Source: Streptomyces sp. NBC_01463
GTDB lineage: Bacteria > Actinomycetota > Actinomycetes > Streptomycetales > Streptomycetaceae
Assembly (NCBI GenBank): GCA_036227345.1
Contig: CP109468.1
Location: 6,262,001-6,326,000 of the forward strand
DNA: 64,000 bases
Direction: 5' to 3'
Shown here: piece by piece, positions 8,155 to 16,616 of the stretch
Numbering within the stretch: position 1 is the stretch's first letter
How the letters are laid out: every line of letters begins with the position of its first letter
The notes under the pieces: model-generated
What the model saw: the letters and a program-made list of their open reading frames with translations, nothing else
What the model was told of the DNA's origin: nothing
Database searches by the model: none
Translations under genes and position numbers: made by a program

Positions 8155-8912
8155 ACAGCACCGGCCCAGGCAGTTCCGGAACCACCCGCAGTCCCGGGGT
8201 GCGTGAGCGCATCCTCGGCCTGTTCACCCTCCGCGGCACGGTCACCGAGGCCGAACCCGTCGCCGACCGGATGCGCAGGCTCCGCCTCGCGGGTCCGGAA
8301 CTCGCCGGCCTCACCGTGCTGCCCGGCCAGCAGATCAGGGTCCACGTGGACGGGCTCACCACCCGCCGTACGTACTCGGTCTGGAGCCACGACCCCGAGG
8401 GCAGCCTGGACCTGTGCGTGTACGACCACGGAGGCTCGGGCCCCGGGGCGGCCTGGGGCCGGTCGGTGCGGGTGGGGGACGACGTCCGCTTCGGGAAGCC
8501 GGAGGGCGGCTTCGTCCTGCGCCCCGGCGCCCCGCACCACGTCGTCATCGGTGAGGAGACCGCGTCGGTCGCCCTCGGCGCCGTTCTGGCCGCCCTTCCG
8601 GACGCCTCCGGCGTCCACGGCGTCGTACAGACGGCCACCGCGGCCGGCCGGCTGCCGCTCGCCCACGCGGAGCGGCTGCACTGGCAGGTGCGCGGTGACG
8701 CATCGGCCGCCGGGTCCCTGGAACTGGCGGACGCCGTCCGCGGACTTGAGCTCCCGGACCCGGCCCGGACCCCCGGCGCCGTCGCCTATGTGGCGGGCGA
8801 GGCACGGACGGTGCAGATGGTGCGCGGCGTGCTGGTGCGCGAGCGCGGCTGGGACCGTCGGTCGGTGCTGACGAAGCCCTTCTGGACTCCGGGCAGGCGC
8901 GGACTGGAGTAG
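8151..8912 (+). CDS. Siderophore-interacting protein (FAD-dependent ferric reductase)
   Basis: A 253-aa protein of the ViuB/SIP family, which use FAD to reduce ferric siderophores in the cytoplasm and free the iron. An FAD-binding beta-barrel holds RRTYSVWSH (about 65-73), the R-x-Y-S flavin motif. The C-terminus ends with KPFWTPGRRGLE, matching the family's usual K-x-F-W-x-x-G-x-x-G ending. The GEETA segment (about 132-136) matches the family G-D-E-T-A block. The start overlaps the upstream MFS gene by 4 bases. The context (LysR, exporter, SIP) suggests handling of one particular siderophore. No clear iron box is visible upstream of the operon. Confidence 0.9.
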   Translation: MNSTGPGSSGTTRSPGVRERILGLFTLRGTVTEAEPVADRMRRLRLAGPELAGLTVLPGQQIRVHVDGLTTRRTYSVWSHDPEGSLDLCVYDHGGSGPGAAWGRSVRVGDDVRFGKPEGGFVLRPGAPHHVVIGEETASVALGAVLAALPDASGVHGVVQTATAAGRLPLAHAERLHWQVRGDASAAGSLELADAVRGLELPDPARTPGAVAYVAGEARTVQMVRGVLVRERGWDRRSVLTKPFWTPGRRGLE

Positions 8913-9072
8913 CCGGGGCCCGGCGTGCGGGGGACCGCCGGTGCGGGAGCCCGAGGCGTCGCACCCGTCGTGCCCCGCCGCCGTCACCCGTACGGCCGCG
9001 TCCAAGTAGCCGCGCCCGAAGGTGCCGATGAGGGTCGGTCTGACGTGCAGTCCCACCGGCCAAGGAGTACTC

Positions 9073-9516
9073 ATGGCACAGACCGCGCCCACGCCGGGCA
9101 GCTCTTCCACACCTTCCTCCCCTCCCGGGGGCGTCGACCCCTGGGCGGCCGGCGGAGTCATGTTCGCCGGTGTGCTGCTGATGGTCGACGGGGTGCTGGG
9201 GGCGATCAAGGGCATCGCCGGCATCGCGTCCGACGACGTCTACGCACGCATCAACAACTATGTCTTCGAGTTCAACGTGACGACCTGGGGATGGATCCAC
9301 CTCATCCTCGGCGTCATCATCGCCGTCGTCGGCTGGGGCATCCTCAAGGGCTCCGTCTGGGCGCGCGGCGCCGGTGTGGGACTGGCGGCGCTCAACATGA
9401 TCGCCAACTTCATGTGGCTGCCCTACCAGCCGGTCTGGGCGGTCGTCTCCCTCGCGATCGACACCTTCGTGATCTGGGCCCTGTGCACGGACCGCTCGAA
9501 GTCCGTCATCGGATGA
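9073..9516 (+). CDS. DUF7144-like four-TM membrane protein
   Basis: A 147-aa integral membrane protein with about four TM helices: GGVMFAGVLLMVDGVLGAIKG, WGWIHLILGVIIAVVGWGIL, GVGLAALNMIANFMWLPY and AVVSLAIDTFVIWAL. This pattern, with the FNVTTWGWIHLILG block, matches a family common in Streptomyces with no known biochemical role. The ATG at 9073 is chosen for its AAGGAG. The gene ends with ATGA overlap into the first DUF1254 gene, making it the leader of a four-gene operon. Confidence 0.85.
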   Translation: MAQTAPTPGSSSTPSSPPGGVDPWAAGGVMFAGVLLMVDGVLGAIKGIAGIASDDVYARINNYVFEFNVTTWGWIHLILGVIIAVVGWGILKGSVWARGAGVGLAALNMIANFMWLPYQPVWAVVSLAIDTFVIWALCTDRSKSVIG

Positions 9517-10856
9517 GCGGCGGCGACGGCGCCGGCCCGGCGGTGGCTCCCACCGCCGGGCCGGCGCGTTCCACAGCGGCGGAGGCCTGGATCTGGGGGT
9601 ATCCGCTGCTGCAGAACTACCGCACGATGTACCCGCAGGCCATAGACCCGGACGACCCCCGTTCGGCCGGTGGCTTCGGACGGTTCCGGCACTACCCGCA
9701 GCCGTTCACCCCGGCCAACACCGATGTGGTGACGCCCAACAACGACACGCCCTACTCCTGGGCGTGGCTCGATCTGCGGGACGAGCCGTGGGTGGTGTCC
9801 GTGCCGGCCGTCGACCGGTACTACGTCCTGCCGTTCCACGACCTCGACACCTCGTACGTGGGGTACGTCGGCACCCGCACGACCGGGACGGACGCCGGGG
9901 ACCACCTGATCGCCGGACCCGGGTGGCGGGGACAGGTGCCCGACGGGATCAGCGGTGTGCTGCGCGCGGACACCTTCCTCGTCGGAATCCTCGGGCGTAC
10001 GTATCTGGCGGGACCCGAGGACGTGCCGGCGCTGCGGGACATCCAGGAGCGGTACCGGCTGCGGCCGCTGTCGGAGTTCCTCGACACGGCCGCCCCGCAC
10101 CCCGTCGGCGAGCCCGTCTGGCCGGTGTGGCGCGAGGAGGATCTGGACAGTGCCGAGTTCTTCACCCTGCTCGACTTCCTGCTCCAGTTCTTCCCCGTGC
10201 TCGACGGGGAACGGGACCTGCGCGAGCGGCTCGCGGCCCTCGGTGTCGACGGCAGCGGCGAGTTCGAACCCGCCGCGCTGACGCCGGAGGTCCAGGAGGC
10301 GGTCCGGCTCGGGATCGCCGACGGACGCGCGCGCCTGGAGGAGGCCAGGAGCACGACCGCCGTCTCCGTCGGCATGTTCGGTACGCGCGCCGAGCACGGC
10401 GACGACTACCTCACCCGTGCGGTCGGCGCCGACAAGGGTCTCTACGGTCTGCCGTCGGCCGAGGCCTGGTACGCCGGGTGGCTGGAGGACGACCGCGGCA
10501 ACCGGCCGCCCGACGCCTCCGCCCACGACTACACCGTGCACTTCCCCGCCGGACAGCTCCCGCCCGCCCGCTTCTTCTGGTCCGCCACCATGTACCGGCT
10601 GCCCGAGCGGCTCCTCGTCGACAACCCGGCCGACCGCTACTCGATCGGCGACCGCACCCCGGGCCTGCTGTACGACGAGGACGGCGGTCTGACCCTGTAC
10701 GTGCAGAGGGACCGGCCGGAGGACCCGAAGCGGGCGGCCAACTGGCTGCCCGCGCCCGACGGGCCCTTCACCGTCATGATCCGTGTCTACGGGCCCGGAC
10801 CGGCCGTCCTCGACGGCGGCTGGCCCATGCCGACGCTCGCCGTGCACGGCCTCTGA
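9513..10856 (+). CDS. DUF1254/DUF1214 domain protein, first copy
   Basis: A 447-aa protein with DUF1254 (about 20-150: AEAWIWGYPLLQNYRTM, TPNNDTPYSWAWLDL, YYVLPFHDLDTSYVGYVGTRTTG) followed by DUF1214 in the C-terminal third (FFWSATMYRLPERLLVDNP, RYSIGDRTPGL, NWLPAPDGPF). No signal peptide is visible, so it may be cytoplasmic. The molecular function of the family is not established. The ATG start overlaps the preceding stop. It has a paralogue directly downstream that shares the same landmarks, so the pair arose by duplication or the two form a hetero-oligomer. Confidence 0.9.
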   Translation: MSGGDGAGPAVAPTAGPARSTAAEAWIWGYPLLQNYRTMYPQAIDPDDPRSAGGFGRFRHYPQPFTPANTDVVTPNNDTPYSWAWLDLRDEPWVVSVPAVDRYYVLPFHDLDTSYVGYVGTRTTGTDAGDHLIAGPGWRGQVPDGISGVLRADTFLVGILGRTYLAGPEDVPALRDIQERYRLRPLSEFLDTAAPHPVGEPVWPVWREEDLDSAEFFTLLDFLLQFFPVLDGERDLRERLAALGVDGSGEFEPAALTPEVQEAVRLGIADGRARLEEARSTTAVSVGMFGTRAEHGDDYLTRAVGADKGLYGLPSAEAWYAGWLEDDRGNRPPDASAHDYTVHFPAGQLPPARFFWSATMYRLPERLLVDNPADRYSIGDRTPGLLYDEDGGLTLYVQRDRPEDPKRAANWLPAPDGPFTVMIRVYGPGPAVLDGGWPMPTLAVHGL

Positions 10857-10892
10857 ACGCACCGTGCACGACCACCGAAGGGGAGGTTCTCC

Positions 10893-12257
10893 ATGCCTGA
10901 GGAGCGCACGAACGAGCTCGTCGAGCTGGCCGCCGAGGCCTACGTCTACGGCTATCCGCTCGTCTTCGACCTGTCGATGGTCCAGACGTCCCTGCACAAG
11001 GGGTTCGGCAGCCTGGCGGCCGCGCCCTTCAACCAGTTCGCCCACTCCGAACGGCTCGCCGACGCCGACACGCACTTCGTGTCCGTCAACAACGACACCG
11101 TGTACTCGATCGCGCAGCTCGACCTCTCCGGCGGCCCGGTCCGGCTGCACGTCCCGGACACCGACGGGGCCTACTACGTCCTCCAGTTCGTCGACGCCTG
11201 GACCAACAACTTCGCCTACGTCGGCCGCCGGGCCACCGGCACCGAGGCGGGCGACTGGCTCGTCGTACCGCCCGGCTGGGCCGGCACCGCGCCCGACGAC
11301 GTGCGCGGGGTGATCGACGCCCCCACCTCGGTCGTCACCGTCGTCGGCCGCAACGCCTGCGACGGCCCGGAGGACCTGGCGCGGCGGGTCCGTCCGCTTC
11401 AGGAGCAGCTCACCGTCACCCACCTCGAACCGGGCGAGCACCGCACCGGTCTGCCCGCCCCCGACGCCGGTGTGCCCACGGGGCTCCGCTTCTTCGAGCA
11501 GCTCAGGGTGTGGATGGCCGACTTCCCGCCGTCCGCCGCCGACCGGGCGTACCAGGACCGGTTCCAGCCGCTGGGACTCCTGGAGGAGGGCCCTTCGCCC
11601 TACGTCCCGGCCGGTGCCGCTCTCGTACGCGCCCTGACCGAGGGGCTGGCGCTCGGCAAGGAGCGGGTGGAAGCGGCGAGCGGGGCCGGGGACGGTGCCG
11701 CCGGGGGGTGGACGGTCGATCCGCATCTCTTCGACTACAACCTCGACCACTTCGGTGTGGGGACCATCGACTCGCCGCAGTGGCGCATCGCGGACCGGGA
11801 GGCCTCCTACCTGGCCAGGGCCGTCGCCGCCCGGGTCGGGCTGTGGGGGAACCACGGCTACGAGGCGGTGTACGCGCAGACCTTCCACGACGCCGAGGGC
11901 GAGCCGCTCAGCGGTGCGCACCGCTACGAGCTCCGCTTCGAGGAACCGCCGCCGGTCGACGCGTTCTGGTCCGTGACGATGTACGACACCCCGGACTACT
12001 TCCTGGTCGCCAACCCGGCGGGGCGGTACTCGATCGGGGACCGTACGCCCGGGATCGTGCGCGGTGACGACGGGTCGCTGACCCTCCGCATCAGCCGGGA
12101 GCGGCCCGCCGACCCGGCCGCCGCGGCGAACTGGCTGCCGGCGCCCGAGGGCGGGTTCCGGCCCATGCTCAGGCTGTACATGCCGCAGTCGGCCGTCCTC
12201 GACGGGCGGTACGAGATCCCCGCCGTCCGGCGGATCGACGGCGGCAGCCATGGGTGA
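10893..12257 (+). CDS. DUF1254/DUF1214 domain protein, second copy
   Basis: A 454-aa paralogue of the upstream gene. It shows AEAYVYGYPLVFDLSMVQ, VSVNNDTVYSIAQLDL and YYVLQFVDAWTNNFAYVGRRATG in the DUF1254 half, and FWSVTMYDTPDYFLVANP, RYSIGDRTPGI and ANWLPAPEGGF in the DUF1214 half. A strong AAGGGGAGG precedes the ATG. The paralogues are clearly diverged outside the landmark blocks, so this is not a recent duplication. It overlaps the following GAP-family gene by 8 bp. Function unknown; the shared operon with two membrane proteins hints at a role at the envelope or on a lipid or small-molecule substrate. Confidence 0.9.
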   Translation: MPEERTNELVELAAEAYVYGYPLVFDLSMVQTSLHKGFGSLAAAPFNQFAHSERLADADTHFVSVNNDTVYSIAQLDLSGGPVRLHVPDTDGAYYVLQFVDAWTNNFAYVGRRATGTEAGDWLVVPPGWAGTAPDDVRGVIDAPTSVVTVVGRNACDGPEDLARRVRPLQEQLTVTHLEPGEHRTGLPAPDAGVPTGLRFFEQLRVWMADFPPSAADRAYQDRFQPLGLLEEGPSPYVPAGAALVRALTEGLALGKERVEAASGAGDGAAGGWTVDPHLFDYNLDHFGVGTIDSPQWRIADREASYLARAVAARVGLWGNHGYEAVYAQTFHDAEGEPLSGAHRYELRFEEPPPVDAFWSVTMYDTPDYFLVANPAGRYSIGDRTPGIVRGDDGSLTLRISRERPADPAAAANWLPAPEGGFRPMLRLYMPQSAVLDGRYEIPAVRRIDGGSHG

Positions 12258-12930
12258 CGCGATCGGGCAGATGCTGGCGTCCGCCGTCGGCATCGCGATC
12301 AGCCCGCTGCCGCTGATCGCGATCATTCTCATGCTCGCCACCCCGAGCGGCCGGTCCAACGGCATCGCCTTCGCGCTGGGCTGGACGGTTTCGCTCGCCG
12401 TCCTGGTCACGGTCGTCGTACTCGCCGGCTCGGGGGCCGACGCCTCCGCAGGGGACGACGGGCCCGCGACCTGGACGCTGTGGCTGAAGCTGGGGCTGGG
12501 CGCGCTGTTCGTACTGATGGCGGCCAAGCAGTGGAAGGGGCGGCCGAAGGAGGGGCAGGACGCCGAGCAGCCCGCGTGGATGCGGGCGATCGACGGCTTC
12601 ACGCCCGGCAAGTCGGCGGGGCTGGCCGCGGCGCTGGCCGTCGCCAACCCGAAGAACCTGGTTCTTGCGGTCGGCGGCGCCGTCTCCATCGCGTCGAGCA
12701 CGGCGAGCGGGGGCGGGAAGGCCGTCGCCGGAGTCCTGATGGTGGTCGTCGCCTCGCTCTGCACCGCGCTGCCCCTGGCCGTCTACCTCTTCGGCGGGGA
12801 GCGGTCCGCGAAGGTGCTGGGGGAGTGGAAGGCGTGGATGGGGCGGCACAACGCCGCGATCATGACGACGGTGCTGGTCGTCCTCGGAGCCAAGTACATC
12901 GGGGACGCGATCAGCGGGCTGGCCGGCTGA
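12250..12930 (+). CDS. GAP family (LysE-like) membrane transporter
   Basis: A 226-aa protein with about six TM helices and the pattern of the GAP/Sap family: IGQMLASAVGIAISPLPLIAIILML at the start and ALAVANPKNLVLAVGGA in the middle, the N-P-K-N block typical of the LysE superfamily. In mycobacteria, relatives help move glycopeptidolipids or sulfolipids to the surface; in Streptomyces the substrate is unknown. It is the last gene of the operon with the two DUF1254 proteins and overlaps the second by 8 bp, so it is translationally coupled. Confidence 0.85.
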   Translation: MGDAIGQMLASAVGIAISPLPLIAIILMLATPSGRSNGIAFALGWTVSLAVLVTVVVLAGSGADASAGDDGPATWTLWLKLGLGALFVLMAAKQWKGRPKEGQDAEQPAWMRAIDGFTPGKSAGLAAALAVANPKNLVLAVGGAVSIASSTASGGGKAVAGVLMVVVASLCTALPLAVYLFGGERSAKVLGEWKAWMGRHNAAIMTTVLVVLGAKYIGDAISGLAG

Positions 12931-13029
12931 CGGACCGGGCCGGCCGGGTACCGGGGTGCGCCGTGGCCGCTCGGCCGTGGCGCGCCCGCAGCCCGGGACG
13001 TTGTCAGTGGCGCGGTCCACACTGGAGAC

Positions 13030-13254
13030 ATGTGCCGCAGTATCAAGACCCTTCGCCCGCCCGTCCTCCCCGAAGAGGCCACCGAGGAGGACATCCGCGC
13101 CGCCGCCCTGCAGTTCGTCCGCAAGGTGTCCGGCTTCCGCGCCCCGGCCGCGCACAACAAGGAGGTCTTCGACCGGGCCGTCGACGAGATCGCAGCGGCG
13201 ACGGCCGCGCTGCTGGACGGTCTGGAAGTGCGGGGTGGTGTCAGGACGCCGTAG
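13030..13254 (+). CDS. DUF2277 family protein
   Basis: A 74-aa soluble protein beginning MCRSIKTLRPPVLPEEAT, the hallmark of DUF2277, followed by helices ATEEDIRAAALQFVRKVSGFRAP and HNKEVFDRAVDEIAAATAALL. The conserved Cys2 is present. The role is unknown; it is widespread in Actinobacteria as a stand-alone gene. Its 3' end overlaps the convergent DedA gene by 14 bp. Confidence 0.9.
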   Translation: MCRSIKTLRPPVLPEEATEEDIRAAALQFVRKVSGFRAPAAHNKEVFDRAVDEIAAATAALLDGLEVRGGVRTP

Positions 13255-13918
13255 GCACCGAGACCGGTGCGGCCGCGGCCGCTGCGGCCGCCGCGGCGGG
13301 ACGCTTCATCAGGAGTGCCGCGAACGCCCCCGCGACGAACAGGGCCAGCACCGAGATGGCCGTGCCCAGCCAGCTCGCGCCGAGCCACTGGGCGCCGAAG
13401 TAGCCGAGGCCCACGCTGTAGCCGGCCCATGCCACGCCGGCCACGGCGGACCACGGCAGGAACTCCTTCACGGCGCGGTGCGAGGCGCCCGCGCCCAGCG
13501 AGACGACCGACCGGCCGGCCGGGGCGAAGCGTGCGATGACGACGAGGACACCGCCGCCGCGGCTCAGGGCGGCGCCGAGACGTTCCTGCGCCGAGGTGAG
13601 ACGCCGCGAACGGGCGATGGCCCGGTCCAGCCGCTCGCCACCGCGCCATGCCAGCTTGTACGCGACGAGGTCACCGAGCACCGAGGCGGTGGCCGCGCAG
13701 AGGATCAGGGCCAGCAGCGAGGGCACCTCGGTCACCTGGCGGGCCGCGCCCGCGGCGCCGGTGGCCACCGTGGTGGTGCCCGCGGCGGCGGCCGTGGCGG
13801 CCGTGATCACGAGGACGCCGCTCGGCAGCACGGGAAGGAAGACGTCCAGCAGCACGGAGAGGGCGACCACGGCGTAGATCCATGGGCTGCTGGTCAGCGC
13901 ACCCACACTCTCGAGCAC
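13241..13918 (-). CDS. DedA/VTT family membrane protein
   Basis: A 225-aa membrane protein of the DedA (SNARE-associated, VTT) family, whose members include undecaprenyl-phosphate and phospholipid flippases. Visible marks are the first hydrophobic block with DVFLPVLPSGVLVITA, the cytosolic face ATASVLGDLVAYKLAW (G-x-x-x-x-D-Y/L-type block), and FAPAGRSVVSLGAG, which corresponds to the family F-x-R-F-x-P-x-x-R motif. The tail has a run of ten alanines from a repeated GCC/GCG tract. No obvious partner gene nearby. Confidence 0.85.
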   Translation of the reverse strand: MLESVGALTSSPWIYAVVALSVLLDVFLPVLPSGVLVITAATAAAAGTTTVATGAAGAARQVTEVPSLLALILCAATASVLGDLVAYKLAWRGGERLDRAIARSRRLTSAQERLGAALSRGGGVLVVIARFAPAGRSVVSLGAGASHRAVKEFLPWSAVAGVAWAGYSVGLGYFGAQWLGASWLGTAISVLALFVAGAFAALLMKRPAAAAAAAAAAPVSVPTAS

Positions 13919-14104
13919 CTTCTACTCCCCGATCCGTAACAACGCCGCGACGTCGCAGGGGAGCGGCAGGAGCGGCAGGGCCAGCTGTACAGCGTACGCC
14001 TGCCGTTCACCGGGAGATCCCTATATATGCGTGATGTTGGGCATCTCACGTGAGCCACACCCGCCCCTCACGTTTTCGCTGCACTTGTGTGCCCGTGTGC
14101 CCGT

Positions 14105-14149
14105 GTGCCCGTGTACGCCGGGGAGCGGTGTCCCGGTGTACACGGGCAC
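14105..14149 (-). terminator. 18-bp hairpin downstream of doxX-like gene
   Basis: Bases 14105-14122 pair with 14132-14149: 12 perfect pairs, one G-U, then 5 more, with a 9-base loop. It begins 27 bases after the stop of the doxX-like gene. The left flank carries extra TGTGCCCG repeats. No U-tract, as in many Streptomyces terminators. Confidence 0.7.
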
Positions 14150-14175
14150 GGGAGAGACGGTGAACGCGGCGGGTG

Positions 14176-14637
14176 TCAGACGGCGACGGGGGACTTCGCC
14201 TCGGCTGCCCGGTCCTGGTCGTCCCGCGTCGCGGCGGCGCGGGACGTGAACAGCCGGTCCAGGGCCAGGGCGCCGGGGCCCGTGAAGACGAGCAGCAGGA
14301 AGACCCAGGAGTAGACGGCCGAGGGCTCGCCGCCGTTCTCCAGCGGGAAGAGCGCCCCGGGCTGGTGGACCTTGAAGTACGCGTACGCCATGGAACCGGA
14401 CGAGACGAGCGCGGCGATACGGGTCCCGAGGCCCAGCACCACGAGTCCGCCGCCGACGAGCTGGATGACCGCCGCGTACCAGCCGGGCCAGGTGCCGGCG
14501 GGTATCGATCCGCCGCCCATGGCGCCGCCGAGGACGCCGAAGAGCGAGGCGGCACCGTGGCAGGCGAAGAGCAGGCCGACGACGATGCGGAAGAGCGCGA
14601 GGGCATAGGGCTGAGCCCGGTTCAGGCGTGTGTACAT
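14176..14637 (-). CDS. DoxX family membrane protein
   Basis: A 153-aa, four-TM protein of the DoxX/DoxD superfamily. The signature ALALFRIVVGLLFACHGAASLFG is followed by GWYAAVIQLVGGGLVVLGLGTRIAALV and MAYAYFKVHQPGALFPLENGGEPSAVYSWVFLLLVFTGPGALALD, all standard for the family. In mycobacteria, DoxX works with superoxide dismutase and a thiosulfate sulfurtransferase in oxidant defence. The ATG at 14637 is chosen for its AAGGAG. A clear sigma70-like promoter overlapping a TTGCAA palindrome lies upstream, and a strong hairpin follows the gene, so it is monocistronic. Confidence 0.88.
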   Translation of the reverse strand: MYTRLNRAQPYALALFRIVVGLLFACHGAASLFGVLGGAMGGGSIPAGTWPGWYAAVIQLVGGGLVVLGLGTRIAALVSSGSMAYAYFKVHQPGALFPLENGGEPSAVYSWVFLLLVFTGPGALALDRLFTSRAAATRDDQDRAAEAKSPVAV

Positions 14638-14688
14638 GGGGGGAGAGCTCCTTCGGTCTGGTGGGGACGTGAACCGACTGAGCGCCAC

Positions 14689-14720
14689 AGATTAGGTAGA
14701 CCTCACCAATACTTGCAAGT
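14689..14720 (-). promoter_or_regulatory. Promoter of doxX-like gene with overlapping palindrome
   Basis: On the minus strand, TTGCAA (14713-14718) and TAATCT (14689-14694) are spaced by 18 bp, a good -35/-10 pair about 52 bp from the ATG. The -35 is the centre of the palindrome ACTTGCAAGT (14711-14720), a likely repressor site. TTAGGT at 14692-14697 gives a half-match to a DmdR-type iron box but the other half is poor. Confidence 0.55.
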
Positions 14721-16481
14721 TCAACGTTTTGTCGACTGGCTGAAAGTCGACGGGGCTTCGTCGGTCAGTGTGCGATCGAATACCGTCTCCAGCAGGGCCC
14801 CTGTCCTGCTTGACTTGGCCTGAACCAATGACAGCGCAGCTTTCCGGCCATTCAGGGTGAGCGTCATCAGCTGATTGCCGAACCACGGCCCGTCCGTCTT
14901 GCTCCATCGCACCGACGGCGTACCGGTGCGCCCGTGCCGCGCCAGCAGCCGGCCGAGCAGCCGTCCGGCCCGGCTCCAGCCGAACCGGAACCCGGCCCTG
15001 AGGGGCGCGGGAATGGAGTTGTGCACGGGAGAGCAGGTCAGCTGCAGGACGCGGGTCGCCGGTGCGGTGCCGGGCGCCGGGGCGGGCCGGTCGGGCTCCG
15101 CGACGTACGCATGGTGCACATCGCCCGACAGCACGCATACCGTCGCCGGGGCGTCCCGACCGTCGGCCACCTCCCGGATCAGCTCTGTCAGCTGTCCGAA
15201 CGAGTCCGGGAAGGCCGCCCAATGCTCCAGGTCGGAGCGCTGCCGCAGGTACTCGCCGACGCGCGCCCAGCGGCCGTCGGGACCGCCCCGCTCGCCCCGG
15301 CACAGCGCGGCGCTCCACTGCTCCGCGTCATGGACCAGGGGCGGCAGCAGCCACGGCAGCGAGGTGCCGATCAGGAGGTGGTCGCGGGAACCGGGGGCTG
15401 CCAGCGCCTCCTCGCGCAGCCAGGCCGCCTCCCGCGGGTGGAGCATCGCCCGCTCCTGCTCGCCGAGCACCCGGGCGGCGCGGCTGTCCACCATGAGCAG
15501 CCGTACTCGGCCGAAAACACGTCGGTAGCTCCAGCTCGTGCGCGTGGCGTCGGCGGCCGCCGCGGCGGCGAAGCCGCGGACCGCTTCGGTGGCGTCCGGG
15601 GTCGCGTGCACCTCCGCGTACAGCGGGTCAGCGGCGAGTTCGGCGGGGGAGAGGTTGCCCAGGTGCTGGTAGACCCAGTACGACATCAGCCCGCTGACGA
15701 TGCGCTCGTTCCACCAGGCGGTGGCGCGGATGGAGGCGAGCCAGGCGGCGCTGGTGTTCCAGTCGTCGATGACATCGTGGTCGTCGAAGATCATGCAGCT
15801 GGGGACCGTCGAGAGCAGCCACCGCACCTCGGGGTCGCGCCACGACTCGTCGTACAGACAGGTGTATTCGTCGTAGTCCGCCACCTCGGCCCCCGGCGGC
15901 TCGTCCAGGTCGCGCCGGGCGGCCAGCCTGCGCCGGGTCGCCTGCGAGGTCTCGTCCGCGTACACCTGATCGCCCAGGAGCAGCAGGACATCGGGGCGTA
16001 CGGCATCGGGGTCGGCGGCGAGCCGGGCGGCGAGGGTGTCCAGGGCGTCCGGCCCGACGGGATCGCCCCGGCCGGGCAGATGGCCGTCGGCGGGCGGGGC
16101 GGCCCAGCGGCAGGAGCCGAACGCGACCCTGACCGTCCCCGGCCCGGCCGCCCCGTCGCCCTCCTCGCCCCCGTCGGGGGCGCCGGTTATGGGCGGGGTG
16201 GTGATCGTGCTCGCGGGGAACCGGTAGTCCTCCGGCGGCCACACCGTGCGGTCGTCGAGCAGGACCTCGTACGGCGTGGTGGAGCCGGGCGTCAGTCCGG
16301 TCACGACGACCAGGGCGTAGTGGTGCCCGGAGACCGCGAAGGTGCGGGACGAGCCCGACGCCCCGTCCGCGCAGCGGACTTCGGCCGTGCACGGCCGGTC
16401 CGCCTCGACCCAGACGGTCGCGGTGGTGGCGGTCTCCCAGTCGACGTACCGCAGCAGTGGTCCCAGTCGCAGGCCGGCCAT
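14721..16481 (-). CDS. PhoD-like alkaline phosphatase family protein
   Basis: A 586-aa metallophosphoesterase of the PhoD type. An N-terminal beta-sandwich (about 1-95) precedes the catalytic domain, which shows GDQVYADE (170-177), FDDHD (232-236) and a late GDVHHAY, the metal-ligand blocks of the family. Classical PhoD enzymes are Tat-secreted phosphodiesterases, but I see no Tat or Sec signal here, so this variant is probably cytoplasmic. The start has GAGGAG. It lies about 135 bp downstream of an ABC exporter on the same strand. Substrate unknown. Confidence 0.88.
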   Translation of the reverse strand: MAGLRLGPLLRYVDWETATTATVWVEADRPCTAEVRCADGASGSSRTFAVSGHHYALVVVTGLTPGSTTPYEVLLDDRTVWPPEDYRFPASTITTPPITGAPDGGEEGDGAAGPGTVRVAFGSCRWAAPPADGHLPGRGDPVGPDALDTLAARLAADPDAVRPDVLLLLGDQVYADETSQATRRRLAARRDLDEPPGAEVADYDEYTCLYDESWRDPEVRWLLSTVPSCMIFDDHDVIDDWNTSAAWLASIRATAWWNERIVSGLMSYWVYQHLGNLSPAELAADPLYAEVHATPDATEAVRGFAAAAAADATRTSWSYRRVFGRVRLLMVDSRAARVLGEQERAMLHPREAAWLREEALAAPGSRDHLLIGTSLPWLLPPLVHDAEQWSAALCRGERGGPDGRWARVGEYLRQRSDLEHWAAFPDSFGQLTELIREVADGRDAPATVCVLSGDVHHAYVAEPDRPAPAPGTAPATRVLQLTCSPVHNSIPAPLRAGFRFGWSRAGRLLGRLLARHGRTGTPSVRWSKTDGPWFGNQLMTLTLNGRKAALSLVQAKSSRTGALLETVFDRTLTDEAPSTFSQSTKR

Positions 16482-16497
16482 GTGAAGCTCCTCGCGT

Positions 16498-16579
16498 CGT
16501 TCCGTACGGGACGGTCCGGACGATTCCGTGGGGGGCGCCGACCGCGGATGCGGACAGCGGGTTCGTACCGTACGGAACG
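16498..16579. repeat. Separated inverted repeat between permease and phosphatase genes
   Basis: CGTTCCGTACG (16498-16508) and its exact reverse complement CGTACGGAACG (16569-16579) flank a 60-bp spacer. The right arm is also part of a local imperfect dyad (16561-16578). They could pair in the transcript ahead of the phosphatase start (16481). Confidence 0.5.
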
Positions 16580-16616
16580 ACGGGGAGGTGCGGGGCGGTT
16601 CCGGGCAGGTGTTTCG

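Noticed and set aside
9423..12764. An 1113-codon open frame on the minus strand
   Set aside because: It is antisense to the DUF1254 operon, whose sense proteins have clear family motifs.
14692..14710. DmdR/IdeR iron box before the doxX-like gene
   Set aside because: One half-site is good but the whole matches the 19-bp consensus at only about 13 positions, below what I would accept as a site by eye; kept only as a comment.
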